A stretch of DNA of 7,387 nt from Dictyoglomota bacterium (GCA_029776735.1 JAKOUL010000005.1:1-7387), one strand, 5' to 3'; counted from the first letter of the stretch, positions 1 through 6,850 are shown. Notes: generated by a model not told the origin, from the letters alone. Program-made: numbers and translations.

Positions 1-73
1 CTTCGCTCTTTCCACTGTACATACCACCACAAATTACTTCTATCCATCCAGCCGGTGAATTTATAAACTCCAT
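1..73 (-). CDS. tdk: Thymidine kinase, N-terminal fragment (runs off the left edge)
   Basis: Thymidine kinase phosphorylates thymidine to dTMP with ATP in the cytoplasm, as part of pyrimidine salvage. Only the first 24 codons are in the window. They contain a beta strand (IEVICG, residues 11-16) running into a Walker A loop, GGMYSGKS at residues 16-23, with Lys22 as the phosphate-binding lysine. The type II thymidine kinase family typically has a closely similar VICGPMFSGK-type N-terminus, which is why I name it rather than calling it a generic P-loop protein. The ATG at 71-73 is preceded by AGGTGA (79-84), whose last bases are the thyX stop codon. Only 5 nt separate the two genes, so translation is probably coupled. 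The lid and zinc-binding parts of the family lie outside the window and cannot be checked. Confidence 0.85.
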   Translation of the reverse strand, partial: MEFINSPAGWIEVICGGMYSGKSE

Positions 74-78
74 AGTTT

Positions 79-735
79 TCACCTTCTCTCAGGAATACAG
101 GTCTTACCCTCAGGACATGGACCTCTAAAACATGAGGGACCTGCATCAGAAAAGATTGTAGGCGCTACATCCTTTACTAAATCAAGCATACTCCATGCAA
201 GCCCTCTAATTTCCCACTGAGCAGAATTACAGGTTCTCAAAGTAAAAAAATGAAGCAGCTCTCTTGCATTCATAGTAACAATAATCTTAGACTCTACTGC
301 TTGAGGAAGAAGATATCTTGCATCTTCTTTAGGAACTCCTAATCTAACCAAATCCTCATAAGCTGAGAAAACTTTCTCTAAAGACTCTCTATAGATTTTT
401 TCTCTATCTTTATCTTTTAAAATAGTTTTTGGAATTACAAATTCCTCTCCTACTTTTACATATCTCTGACTTTGCTGAGAATAAGAAGCTATTCTATGCC
501 TTACTAACTGATGAGTAGTAACCCTTGATACTCCCTCTATATAAAAAGTGAAGCTTACGTGTTCAAAAATTGAAAAATGTTGAAGTACTTTTGCTCTATT
601 TAAAAGACGAGATATCTCCTCTAAAGTTAGAGCTATTTCTAACTCTTCAATACCATATTGAGAATGGCATAAACGCATAGCCAAAGCACATACCTTTTCA
701 GGCTCTGGCGTATAAGCAATTAACTTTACCTTCAA
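79..735 (-). CDS. thyX: FAD-dependent thymidylate synthase ThyX
   Basis: ThyX makes dTMP from dUMP using methylenetetrahydrofolate as carbon donor and NADPH/FAD as reductant. It releases tetrahydrofolate, so it does not depend on dihydrofolate reductase as ThyA does. The 218-residue product carries the family signature RHRIASYSQQSQRY at 79-92 (RHRxxSxxxxSxR). It also has the HFSIFEH segment at 53-59 and the conserved C-terminal block TMNARELLHFF...AQWEIR at 154-177, which helps form the FAD/dUMP site of the tetramer. The Cys-rich tail (residues 202-213) is a variable part of the family. The start is TTG (733-735), two bases after the rpmE stop. It gives the usual N-terminus (MKVKLIAYTPEP), but the Shine-Dalgarno is weak, so coupling to rpmE is likely. 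It sits between rpmE and tdk. Confidence 0.96.
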   Translation of the reverse strand: MKVKLIAYTPEPEKVCALAMRLCHSQYGIEELEIALTLEEISRLLNRAKVLQHFSIFEHVSFTFYIEGVSRVTTHQLVRHRIASYSQQSQRYVKVGEEFVIPKTILKDKDREKIYRESLEKVFSAYEDLVRLGVPKEDARYLLPQAVESKIIVTMNARELLHFFTLRTCNSAQWEIRGLAWSMLDLVKDVAPTIFSDAGPSCFRGPCPEGKTCIPERR

Positions 736-737
736 TA

Positions 738-944
738 TTATTTAACTTCCCAGTTATATTTTTTAGTAAATCTTTCTACTTTTCCTTCGGTATCTACAAA
801 CTTTCTCTGACCTGTAAAGAAAGGATGGCACTTGGAGCATATCTCTACCTTCATATACTCTTTTGTAGACAGAGTCTCATAAACTGCTCCACATGCACAT
901 ACAATTTTTGCTTTTTTCATTTCTGGGTGAATTCCTTTCCTCAT
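738..944 (-). CDS. rpmE: 50S ribosomal protein L31, zinc-binding (C+) type
   Basis: L31 is a small protein of the large ribosomal subunit that bridges to the small subunit in the central protuberance region. The 68-residue product has the normal family length and opens with the typical KGIHPE segment. It keeps four cysteines, in CAC at 16-18 and CSKC at 36-39, which bind zinc in C+ type L31; the family block [14 protein letters not shown] follows from residue 33. The ATG at 942-944 has a good Shine-Dalgarno AAAGGAG at 954-960, 9 nt upstream. It is the first gene of a short run with thyX and tdk, under its own promoter (986-994). In B. subtilis rpmE also lies close to tdk, so the pairing is old. 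Confidence 0.97.
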   Translation of the reverse strand: MRKGIHPEMKKAKIVCACGAVYETLSTKEYMKVEICSKCHPFFTGQRKFVDTEGKVERFTKKYNWEVK

Positions 945-985
945 TTTTCCCGACTCCTTTCTACATCAAATTTTTACTCTTGTGA

Positions 986-994
986 ATTATACCA
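986..994 (-). promoter_or_regulatory. Extended -10 promoter of the rpmE-thyX-tdk run
   Basis: On the minus strand this reads TGGTATAAT, a perfect -10 hexamer (986-991) with the TG of an extended -10 element (993-994). The -35 position at 17-bp spacing (1009-1014, CCCTCT) is poor, which fits dependence on the extended -10. Transcription should start near 979, giving a leader of roughly 35 nt before rpmE. The element lies just downstream of the spoVS terminator hairpin and next to its T tract, so the upstream part of the promoter and the terminator share DNA. Confidence 0.7.
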
Positions 995-995
995 T

Positions 996-1036
996 AAAAA
1001 TTGGAGGCAGAGGGAAAAATTTCCCAACTGCCTCCA
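996..1036 (-). terminator. Rho-independent terminator after spoVS
   Basis: On the minus strand a 9-bp stem pairs 1028-1036 (TGGAGGCAG) with 1002-1010 (CTGCCTCCA). Inside it GGGAAA (1020-1025) can pair with TTTCCC (1012-1017), extending the hairpin. The stem is followed by AATTTTT at 996-1002, a short U tract. On the plus strand no T run follows, so it works in the minus direction only. It begins 27 bp after the spoVS stop codon and closes the long rseP-to-spoVS run. Confidence 0.88.
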
Positions 1037-1063
1037 CCACTTAATTTCAAACAAAAGAGAACT

Positions 1064-1327
1064 TTAGCGAGGCTCTACAATAAATCGGATAGCTGTTCTT
1101 TCTTCTCCATCAATTTGTACATCTGTGAATGCTGGAATACAAACCAAGTCAATGCCACTCGGAGCTACGTATCCTCTTGTGATAGCTATTGCTTTCACAG
1201 CTTGGTTAACTGCTCCAGCTCCAATTACTTGAATCTCTGCACGACCTTTTTCACGAATTACACCCGCTAATGCACCTGCTACTGCATTAGGATTAGATTT
1301 AGCTGAAACCTTTAAAACCTCTACCAT
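1064..1327 (-). CDS. spoVS: Stage V sporulation protein S (SpoVS) family, Alba-like
   Basis: SpoVS is a small cytoplasmic protein with an Alba-like fold, a fold usually tied to nucleic-acid binding. Its biochemical role is not settled. In B. subtilis it affects sporulation (stage V), but relatives occur in many bacteria that do not form spores. The 87-residue product matches the family's usual length. It opens with LKVSAKSNPNAVAGALAG (5-22), followed by GRAEIQVIGAGAVNQAVKAI (28-47) and ARG/ITRGYVAPSGIDL near 49-61, all strongly conserved in the family. The ATG at 1325-1327 has a near-perfect Shine-Dalgarno AAGGAGGT at 6 nt. It lies 49 bp after ymdB and before a strong terminator. By hand count its GC is about 41%, higher than the neighbouring rny (about 30-32% in sampled lines). 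It uses CGT, CGA and CGC for Arg as well as AGA, which suggests high expression. Confidence 0.93.
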   Translation of the reverse strand: MVEVLKVSAKSNPNAVAGALAGVIREKGRAEIQVIGAGAVNQAVKAIAITRGYVAPSGIDLVCIPAFTDVQIDGEERTAIRFIVEPR

Positions 1328-1333
1328 AAACCT

Positions 1334-1341
1334 ACCTCCTT
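1334..1341 (-). promoter_or_regulatory. Strong ribosome binding site of spoVS
   Basis: AAGGAGGT on the minus strand is an 8-base match to the anti-Shine-Dalgarno, 6 nt before the spoVS ATG. It is among the best in the window and contrasts with ymdB and ispG, which have little or none. It suggests spoVS is translated independently and strongly from the shared transcript. Confidence 0.8.
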
Positions 1342-1376
1342 ATTATATGTTCTTCCTATGGCAGACTTTAAATTTG

Positions 1377-2162
1377 TTAAATCTCTCCCCTCCTTTGTAA
1401 TCTTTTTATATTTTTTGTTCTCCCAGTTTCCTCGTCCACCTCTATGATCACCCCTTCCATTTTAAAGAGTCCTTTCTCTGGTATATCAAATTTTTGAGGT
1501 ATTTGGAGAAGAAATTTTCTAAGGATAGTCTCCTTATTGACACCAAGAACAGAATCATAAGACCCGCACATTCCTAAATCTGTAATATAAGCAGTCCCAT
1601 TGGAAAGTATCCTCTCATCTGCAGTTTGCACATGAGTATGTGTACCTACTACTGCTGTTACTTTCCCATCTAAAAAATACCCCATAGCAATTTTTTCAGA
1701 AGTAGCCTCTGCATGTATATCTACTATTATTATCTTAGTCTCCTTTTCTATCTCTTCTACAATATTTTCCACAACTGCAAATGGACTTTCAATAGGTTCC
1801 ATAAATACACGCCCCTGTATATTAATTATACCTATCTTTTTACCAAAATGCGAGAGGATAATATAACCTCTTCCAGGTACACCTTTAGGGTAATTAGCAG
1901 GTCTTGTTATTCTTTCGTAAGAATCAAGAACAAGCAAGCCTTCTTTTTTATCCCATATATGGTTTCCACTGGTAAAAGCATCAATACCGTATCCTATCAA
2001 TTCATTAAATACATTCTCTGTAATTCCAAATCCGCTTGCTGCATTCTCAATATTTGCTATAACAAAATCTATATTATATTCCTCTTTAATCTTGGAGAGG
2101 AGCTCACCTACTCCTCTCCTTCCTATTCTTCCTACAATATCTCCCAGTATAAGTATATTCAT
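1377..2162 (-). CDS. ymdB: YmdB-family metallophosphoesterase (TIGR00282-type)
   Basis: This is a dinuclear-metal phosphodiesterase. The B. subtilis YmdB hydrolyses cyclic nucleotides in vitro and influences biofilm and motility gene choice; the physiological substrate here is unknown. The 261-residue product has the full motif series: GDIVG with Asp8, NIENA with Glu39 and Asn40, GNH with Asn67 and His68, DIHAE with His150, and GTHTH with His175 and His177. These positions fall at the numbering I recall for the B. subtilis active site (Asp8, Glu39, Asn67, His150, His175, His177), so I expect an active enzyme. No signal peptide or membrane segment is visible. The ATG (2160-2162) comes two bases after the rny stop. 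The nearest Shine-Dalgarno-like bases (GGAG) are too far upstream, so translation is probably coupled to rny. Confidence 0.95.
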   Translation of the reverse strand: MNILILGDIVGRIGRRGVGELLSKIKEEYNIDFVIANIENAASGFGITENVFNELIGYGIDAFTSGNHIWDKKEGLLVLDSYERITRPANYPKGVPGRGYIILSHFGKKIGIINIQGRVFMEPIESPFAVVENIVEEIEKETKIIIVDIHAEATSEKIAMGYFLDGKVTAVVGTHTHVQTADERILSNGTAYITDLGMCGSYDSVLGVNKETILRKFLLQIPQKFDIPEKGLFKMEGVIIEVDEETGRTKNIKRLQRRGEI

Positions 2163-2164
2163 GT

Positions 2165-3673
2165 TTATTTTGCGTACTCCACTGCTCTTGTTTCTCTAAT
2201 TACTGTAACTTTTATTTGACCAGGATATTCCATCTCTTTCTCAATCTTTTTAGCAATCTGATAAGCAAGTCTCGCTGCAGTAAGATCATCAACCTCCTCT
2301 GGACTTACTAATACTCTTACCTCTCTACCTGCTTGAATAGCATATGCCTTCTCAACCCCAGAAAAAGACATAGCAAACTCTTCCAATTTTTCTAACCTCT
2401 TTATATAGATTTCTATACTTTCTCTTCTTGCACCAGGTCTTACGGCAGATACACTATCTGCTACTTGAATTATAACATCTAAAGTCTTAGTAAGAGGGAT
2501 TTCCTCATGATGAGCTGCTACAGCATGCACTATATCAGGATGTTCACCATATTTCTTTAATAAATCTGCCCCTAAACTTGCGTGAGATCCTTCTACCTCA
2601 TAATCTATAGCCTTTCCTATATCGTGTAGCAGCCCTGCACGTTTAGCAAGATTTACATCGGTATGAAGTTCAATAGCAATAGCAGCAGCAATCTTAGCTA
2701 CTTCTATAGAATGCTGAAGCACATTCTGCCCATAACTAGTTCTATAGTACAACCTTCCCAAAGTTTTTATAAGATCAGGATGAAGATTTTGAACTCCAGC
2801 TTCTACTAAAGCTCTCTCTCCCTCTTCTTTAATTCTATTTTCTATTTCTTTTTGAGCTTTGTTAACCATCTCCTCAATTCTTGCAGGATGAATCCTCCCA
2901 TCTTTTACAAGTCTTTCTAAAGCGACCCTCGCAATCTCCCTCCTTATCGGATCAAAAGAAGAAAGAACTACCGCTTCTGGTGTATCATCAATTATAAGAT
3001 CTACACCTGTAAGAGTTTCAAAGGTCCTTATATTCCTACCCTCTCTTCCTATAATTCTTCCTTTCATTTCCTCACTTGGAAGATTTACCACTAAAACTGT
3101 AGATTCTATAGTATGATCTACAGCACACCTTTGTATAGCTTCACTAAGTATTTCTCTTGCTTTCTCATCAGCCATCTCCTTATATTTTGCTTCGGCTTCT
3201 TTTATTTTTAAAGCAATCTCTCTCTGTAACTCATCTTCAACCTTTTTTAGAAGAACTTCTCTCGCTTCATCTCTTGACATCTGAGCTATATTTTGAAGTT
3301 CCCCTATAGCTTTTTCCTCTAACTCATTTAAATTTTCAAGTTTCTTTTCAATTTCTTTCTCTTTATTACTAAGAATTTCCTCTTTTCTTTCTAAATTTTC
3401 TTCTCTTTGAAGAATTCTTCTTTCTAAGTTAGATAGTTCATGTCTTCTATCTTTAATCTCCTTTTCTGCTTCACTTCTCATTTTGAAAATCTCTTCTTTT
3501 GCTTCTAACAAAACAGTACGTTTTTTCTCTTCTGCCTCTTCCTCAGCATTTTTTAAGATCTCTTGAGCTCTTCTCTCAGCTGTTTGAGAGAATTTTGATT
3601 CTACATATTTTCTTACAAAATAACCTATTCCTAATCCTAAAACAAATGTTAATGCTAAAAATAGTAAGATAAT
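2165..3673 (-). CDS. rny: Ribonuclease Y, membrane-anchored endoribonuclease, probable ATT start
   Basis: RNase Y is an endoribonuclease that starts mRNA decay at the inner face of the membrane. From the ATT at 3671-3673 the product is 502 residues, close to the family's usual 510-520. It has a hydrophobic anchor at about 2-21 ([19 protein letters not shown]), then a long Glu/Lys/Arg-rich coiled coil (about 25-185). A KH RNA-binding domain follows with [10 protein letters not shown] at 205-214. The HD domain has His321 (LQHS), His350-Asp351 (LLHDIGK), His388-His389 and Asp406. The frame is open from a TGA at 3680-3682, and no ATG, GTG or TTG occurs before a TTG at 3511. That TTG would remove the anchor and 54 codons. 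The ATT has AAGGAGGTG (3681-3689) 7 nt upstream. It begins one base after the ispG stop, and ymdB follows after 2 nt. Confidence 0.93.
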   Translation of the reverse strand: MILLFLALTFVLGLGIGYFVRKYVESKFSQTAERRAQEILKNAEEEAEEKKRTVLLEAKEEIFKMRSEAEKEIKDRRHELSNLERRILQREENLERKEEILSNKEKEIEKKLENLNELEEKAIGELQNIAQMSRDEAREVLLKKVEDELQREIALKIKEAEAKYKEMADEKAREILSEAIQRCAVDHTIESTVLVVNLPSEEMKGRIIGREGRNIRTFETLTGVDLIIDDTPEAVVLSSFDPIRREIARVALERLVKDGRIHPARIEEMVNKAQKEIENRIKEEGERALVEAGVQNLHPDLIKTLGRLYYRTSYGQNVLQHSIEVAKIAAAIAIELHTDVNLAKRAGLLHDIGKAIDYEVEGSHASLGADLLKKYGEHPDIVHAVAAHHEEIPLTKTLDVIIQVADSVSAVRPGARRESIEIYIKRLEKLEEFAMSFSGVEKAYAIQAGREVRVLVSPEEVDDLTAARLAYQIAKKIEKEMEYPGQIKVTVIRETRAVEYAK

Positions 3674-3689
3674 TTTAGTTCACCTCCTT
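3671..3689 (-). promoter_or_regulatory. Ribosome binding site and ATT start codon deciding the rny start
   Basis: AAGGAGGTG (3681-3689) lies inside the last codons of ispG (Lys-Glu-Val). It is followed by 7 nt (AACTAAA, which includes the ispG TAA) and then ATT at 3671-3673. The spacing is ideal for the ATT codon and for no other codon nearby. ATT initiation is rare but real in bacteria, infC being the classic case. An alternative is initiation at the next codon, ATC (3668-3670), at slightly longer spacing. Confidence 0.72.
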
Positions 3690-4733
3690 CCAATGTTTTA
3701 ACTCTTCCTCCAGCTCTGAGAGTACATATTCCCAGCCTGTCTCTTTTATAATCTTACCATATTTAAAGACTATCACTTTATCTTTGGTGCCAGTAATACC
3801 AATATCAGCTTCTCTTGCCTCACCAGGTCCATTAACTTCACATCCCATAACTGCTATTGTCAAATTCAGAGGAAGATCCCTAAACTTTCTCTCAATAATT
3901 CTTGCTACCTTCTCTACAGGAAAATGAGATCTTGCACACATAGGGCAAGCAATAACTCTTATACCCTTCTCTCTTAAGCCTAAACTTTTTAAGATTTCAT
4001 AAGCAACTTCTACTTCTTTTTCGGGAGAAGAAGAAAGAGAAACTCTTATAGTATCACCAATACCTTCATAGAGTAGGATACCTATTCCTACAGCAGACCT
4101 TACACTTCCAGGAAGTAAAGTTCCAGACTCAGTAATTCCTACATGGAGAGGGTAATCTACCTTTTGAGAAAGAATTCTATAAGCCTCCACGGTCAATGGG
4201 ACTGAAGAGGCTTTTACTGAGATTATAATATCTGTGAAATCTTCTCCTTCAAGAATTTTTACCTCTTGAAGAGCACTTTCCACAAGAGCTTCAGAAGTAA
4301 CTCCTCCAAATTTTTCAAGGATCTCTTTACTTATAGAACCAGCATTACTACCTACTCTAATAGGTACACCTCTTGCCTTAGATTCTCTTGCAATAAGAGA
4401 TATATATTTACGATTTCTTAAATTTCCAGGATTCAGTCTTAATTTATCAACTCCCTGCTCTAAAGCGATAAGAGCAAGTCTATAATCAAAATGTATATCA
4501 GCCACAATAGGGATAGGGCTTCCTTTTTTAATCTTTCCTAAAGCTAAAGCAGAATCTCTATCTGGAATTCCCAATCTTACTATCTCACAACCCTTTTTAG
4601 CAAGTCTTTTTATCTGTCCCAAAGTAACTTTTACATCTACAGTAGGGGTTTTAGTCATAGACTGAACCCTTATAGGGTAATCTCCACCTAAATATAGATT
4701 TCCTACTTTAACAACTCTTGTATTCCTTTTCAT
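3675..4733 (-). CDS. ispG: 4-hydroxy-3-methylbut-2-enyl diphosphate synthase (IspG/GcpE)
   Basis: IspG is the next-to-last enzyme of the MEP pathway. It reductively opens methylerythritol cyclodiphosphate to HMBPP with a [4Fe-4S] cluster fed by ferredoxin or flavodoxin. The 352-residue product is the short bacterial form without the central insert of plant-type enzymes. It has an N-terminal TIM-barrel part ([11 protein letters not shown] at 23-33, [10 protein letters not shown] at 75-84, LRLNPGN at 98-104). The C-terminal cluster domain has the ligands Cys263 and Cys266 (CPMC), Cys298 ([11 protein letters not shown]) and Glu305. The ATG (4731-4733) is 7 nt after the rseP stop with no visible Shine-Dalgarno, so it is probably coupled to rseP. 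rseP-ispG adjacency is common, usually with dxr upstream; dxr is absent here. Confidence 0.97.
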   Translation of the reverse strand: MKRNTRVVKVGNLYLGGDYPIRVQSMTKTPTVDVKVTLGQIKRLAKKGCEIVRLGIPDRDSALALGKIKKGSPIPIVADIHFDYRLALIALEQGVDKLRLNPGNLRNRKYISLIARESKARGVPIRVGSNAGSISKEILEKFGGVTSEALVESALQEVKILEGEDFTDIIISVKASSVPLTVEAYRILSQKVDYPLHVGITESGTLLPGSVRSAVGIGILLYEGIGDTIRVSLSSSPEKEVEVAYEILKSLGLREKGIRVIACPMCARSHFPVEKVARIIERKFRDLPLNLTIAVMGCEVNGPGEAREADIGITGTKDKVIVFKYGKIIKETGWEYVLSELEEELKHWKEVN

Positions 4734-4740
4734 GGTTTAG

Positions 4741-5778
4741 TTATCTTAATATATCAAAAACTGTTATTATTAGCATAAAAAAGAGAAGGACTAAAAGACC
4801 AATCCAATGAACCGTCTCTTCTTTCCTTGCCTCTATACGTTTCCCCCTAATCTTTTCTATAATGATGAAAAGAATTCTTCCTCCATCTAAAGCAGGTATA
4901 GGAAGAAGATTAAAAATCCCTAATTGCGCACTAAATAAAGCTGCAAAGTTAAGAAAATATACCATTCCTAAGGATGCAACCTCACCAGTCATCTTTGCAA
5001 TTCCTACAGGTCCAGATACCACCACACCTTGAGCCCCTGAAAAAAGTACTTTTATAAGTAAAAAAACAAGTAATAAGGTATTAAAAAATTCAGAGATACC
5101 ATTTTTTATAGAATCAATTAGAGGGTATTTTTTAGGAATGGTCTTGAAAGATACCCCAATAACGCCTCCCTTTCTATCTTCGCTCCACTCAGGAGTAACT
5201 TCTAAGGTAACTTCCTTCTCTCCTCTCTGCACTATTACAGTGATAGTTTTTTTATCTTGGGGCGATTTTATTGAATTTGTTATAATCTCTACAGCATTAG
5301 AAGCTTCTTCAATTTTTATACCATTAATGTACAGAATTTTATCTCCAGGCAAGAAACCTGCCACACTTGCTGGTTTATCAGCCAAAACTTTATCAACTAT
5401 TGGCACAGGTTCTGGAATACCAATAAGGAAAATAGAGACGAAAAGAATAATTGCAATAACAAAATTCATAAGAGATCCAGCAAAAAGAATAAAAAACCTT
5501 TGCCAAGCAGGTTTACTATAAAATTTCCTATTTTCTGGTAAATCTTCTTCTGACTCTTTATTTAAATCATCCACACCTGCCATTTTTACAAATCCACCTA
5601 TAGGAACAAGCCGAAGAGTAAAAGAATTTTCTTTTCCCTTATGTCCAAAAATCTTAGGTCCAAATCCAATAGCATACTCATAAACTTTCACACCAAACAT
5701 CTTTGCAAAAATAAAATGTCCAAATTCATGAGGAATGGTGAGTAGAGCAAATAATATTAAAAATAGCAAAAAGGTCAT
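4741..5778 (-). CDS. rseP: RIP metalloprotease RseP (site-2 protease family)
   Basis: This is a zinc intramembrane protease that cuts membrane-bound regulators such as anti-sigma factors, and may clear remnant signal peptides; its substrates here are unknown. The 345-residue product has an N-terminal membrane helix with the HEFGH zinc motif at 17-21 (Glu18 catalytic, His17 and His21 ligands). Then come a GGFVKMAG loop (61-68), a second helix with FAGSLMN (99-105; family usually GPxxN), and one PDZ domain at about 125-205. A third helix spans about 232-246. The LDG motif (297-299, Asp298 third zinc ligand) sits in a further hydrophobic stretch, and a C-terminal helix lies near 324-342. The ATG at 5776-5778 is the first possible start, since TAA lies in frame 6 nt upstream. 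Its Shine-Dalgarno AAGGAGG (5794-5800) is unusually far, 15 nt. It heads a tight run with ispG and rny. Confidence 0.95.
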   Translation of the reverse strand: MTFLLFLILFALLTIPHEFGHFIFAKMFGVKVYEYAIGFGPKIFGHKGKENSFTLRLVPIGGFVKMAGVDDLNKESEEDLPENRKFYSKPAWQRFFILFAGSLMNFVIAIILFVSIFLIGIPEPVPIVDKVLADKPASVAGFLPGDKILYINGIKIEEASNAVEIITNSIKSPQDKKTITVIVQRGEKEVTLEVTPEWSEDRKGGVIGVSFKTIPKKYPLIDSIKNGISEFFNTLLLVFLLIKVLFSGAQGVVVSGPVGIAKMTGEVASLGMVYFLNFAALFSAQLGIFNLLPIPALDGGRILFIIIEKIRGKRIEARKEETVHWIGLLVLLFFMLIITVFDILR

Positions 5779-5834
5779 ATTATGTTAATTAATCCTCCTT
5801 ATTTTCATCTTCTTATTTTTTTTATCTTTACAAG

Positions 5835-5863
5835 TTTATACACTAAATAGTTTTATTTTTCAA
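5835..5863 (-). promoter_or_regulatory. Sigma70-type promoter before rseP
   Basis: On the minus strand, -35 TTGAAA (5858-5863) and -10 TATAAA (5835-5840) are separated by exactly 17 bp. Transcription should start near 5828 and leave a leader of about 50 nt. The -35 overlaps the stop codon of the sugar-kinase gene. I see no terminator hairpin between the two genes, so some read-through from the kinase gene is possible as well. Confidence 0.68.
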
Positions 5864-6804
5864 CGTAATTTATCTATAAAAGTATTTACCTCTTCTATAA
5901 AAGGAGACTCTGCTCCTCTCTTGGTACAAGTAATGGCAGAAACTACATTTGCAAAATCTATAGCTTCTCTCAGTTCCTGTAAAGATAATTTAGATATTTT
6001 ATCCTGCTTCAGAACACCAATCTTATCCAAAAAGTATAAAAATCCCCCCATAAAAGCATCTCCAGCTCCCACCGTATCTACCACATCTACTTTTATCCCT
6101 GATGATTCTACTTTACCAGATTTTGTAAAGGCAATGGAGCCATCCTTACCTAAGGTAACTATGAAGACCGAAACTCCTTTTAAAAAAAATAACGATACAA
6201 TTTCTCCTAATTCTTTTTCAGGATATAACCATTTTATATCTACTAAACTTGTCTTTAATATATTTGTTTTCTCAACCCATTTTTCAAACCTACTAATATA
6301 ATTATTCTTATCTTTTATAAGAAAAGGCCGCACATTAGGGTCTAAAGAGATTAAAGTCTTTCTAAAATTCTCTTCCATCATTTTTTCAAAAATAAAACAC
6401 CCTGGCTCTCTTACAAGAGAAATAGAGCCAAAATGAATTAAAGATATCTCCTCAGGATCAATCTTAGGTATATCTTTCTCCGCAAGAGTGGTATCTGCAG
6501 TTCTATCCCCGTAAAATATAAACTGAGGTTCATTATTTTCTATGATCACAAATGCTAACGTAGTAAGTTCTTCACCCCTTACAATAAAAGAGGTATCTAC
6601 AGAATTCTTTTCAAGATTTAAATATAATAAATCTCCAAAAGGATCAAAGGAAAGCTTCCCGAAAAAAGAAGTTTTTGCTCCTAATCTTCCCAATGTAATA
6701 GATACATTATAGGGAGAGCCTCCTGGGTGAGGAAGAAAGCCACTTTCCCCATTAATATCCACAGGTGTAAAATCTATCAAGGCTTCTCCGCAAACAAGAA
6801 TCAT
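5860..6804 (-). CDS. PfkB-family carbohydrate kinase, fructokinase-like
   Basis: The product is a cytoplasmic sugar kinase of the ribokinase/PfkB family. It transfers phosphate from ATP to a sugar hydroxyl, most likely fructose, though ribose, 2-keto-3-deoxygluconate or another sugar cannot be excluded. The 314 residues fit the family. The N-terminus ILVCGEALIDFTP (2-14) and GGSPYNVSITLGRLG (28-42) resemble bacterial fructokinases. SLDPNVRP (153-160) is the mid-protein block. The C-terminal signature DTVGAGDAFMGGFL (243-256) supplies the anion hole and the catalytic base Asp249. The ATG (6802-6804) has a strong Shine-Dalgarno AGGAGGT 8 nt upstream. It diverges from the amylase-family gene across a 93-bp control region, which supports a role in sugar use. 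The 3' end overlaps the -35 of the rseP promoter. Confidence 0.9.
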   Translation of the reverse strand: MILVCGEALIDFTPVDINGESGFLPHPGGSPYNVSITLGRLGAKTSFFGKLSFDPFGDLLYLNLEKNSVDTSFIVRGEELTTLAFVIIENNEPQFIFYGDRTADTTLAEKDIPKIDPEEISLIHFGSISLVREPGCFIFEKMMEENFRKTLISLDPNVRPFLIKDKNNYISRFEKWVEKTNILKTSLVDIKWLYPEKELGEIVSLFFLKGVSVFIVTLGKDGSIAFTKSGKVESSGIKVDVVDTVGAGDAFMGGFLYFLDKIGVLKQDKISKLSLQELREAIDFANVVSAITCTKRGAESPFIEEVNTFIDKLR

Positions 6805-6839
6805 AAATCTACACCTCCTTGATAATTCTTACCTTTTTA

Positions 6840-6845
6840 AGTATA
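6840..6845 (-). promoter_or_regulatory. Candidate -10 element for the sugar-kinase gene
   Basis: On the minus strand this reads TATACT, a 5 of 6 match to TATAAT, about 35 bp before the ATG. The predicted start near 6833 would leave a leader of about 29 nt containing the Shine-Dalgarno. No convincing -35 is seen at 16-18 bp (TGTTAT at 6863-6868), so the promoter is either weak or activator-dependent. Confidence 0.4.
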
Positions 6846-6850
6846 CTCTA

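Noticed and set aside
825..1270. Open frames on the plus strand across rpmE and spoVS
   Set aside because: They lie opposite genes with clear family motifs, are rich in Cys, Ser and Tyr as expected of antisense reading, and match nothing I recognise.
1342..1347. Perfect TATAAT on the minus strand upstream of spoVS
   Set aside because: A start about 7 nt downstream would fall inside the spoVS Shine-Dalgarno (1334-1341) and destroy it. There is also no good -35 or extended TG, so it is probably chance in AT-rich DNA.
1713..2219. A 168-codon plus-strand open frame opposite ymdB
   Set aside because: It is Tyr/Ser/Ile-rich antisense translation of a well-supported metallophosphoesterase gene, with no Shine-Dalgarno and no domain.
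2165..3511. A 448-residue RNase Y starting at the TTG of 3509-3511
   Set aside because: It would lack the membrane anchor and part of the coiled coil, which are encoded in frame just upstream. No Shine-Dalgarno of good spacing supports the TTG.
3512..3682. A frameshift or broken 5' end in rny
   Set aside because: The reading frame is continuous and encodes the expected anchor and coiled coil. Only the start codon type is odd, so no frameshift is needed.
5779..5859. A terminator between the sugar-kinase gene and rseP
   Set aside because: There is an A-rich run on the minus strand but no stem-loop followed by a T tract in that direction.
5138..6301. Plus-strand open frames opposite rseP and the sugar-kinase gene
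   Set aside because: They are shadows of genes with intact catalytic motifs on the other strand, and have no initiation signals.
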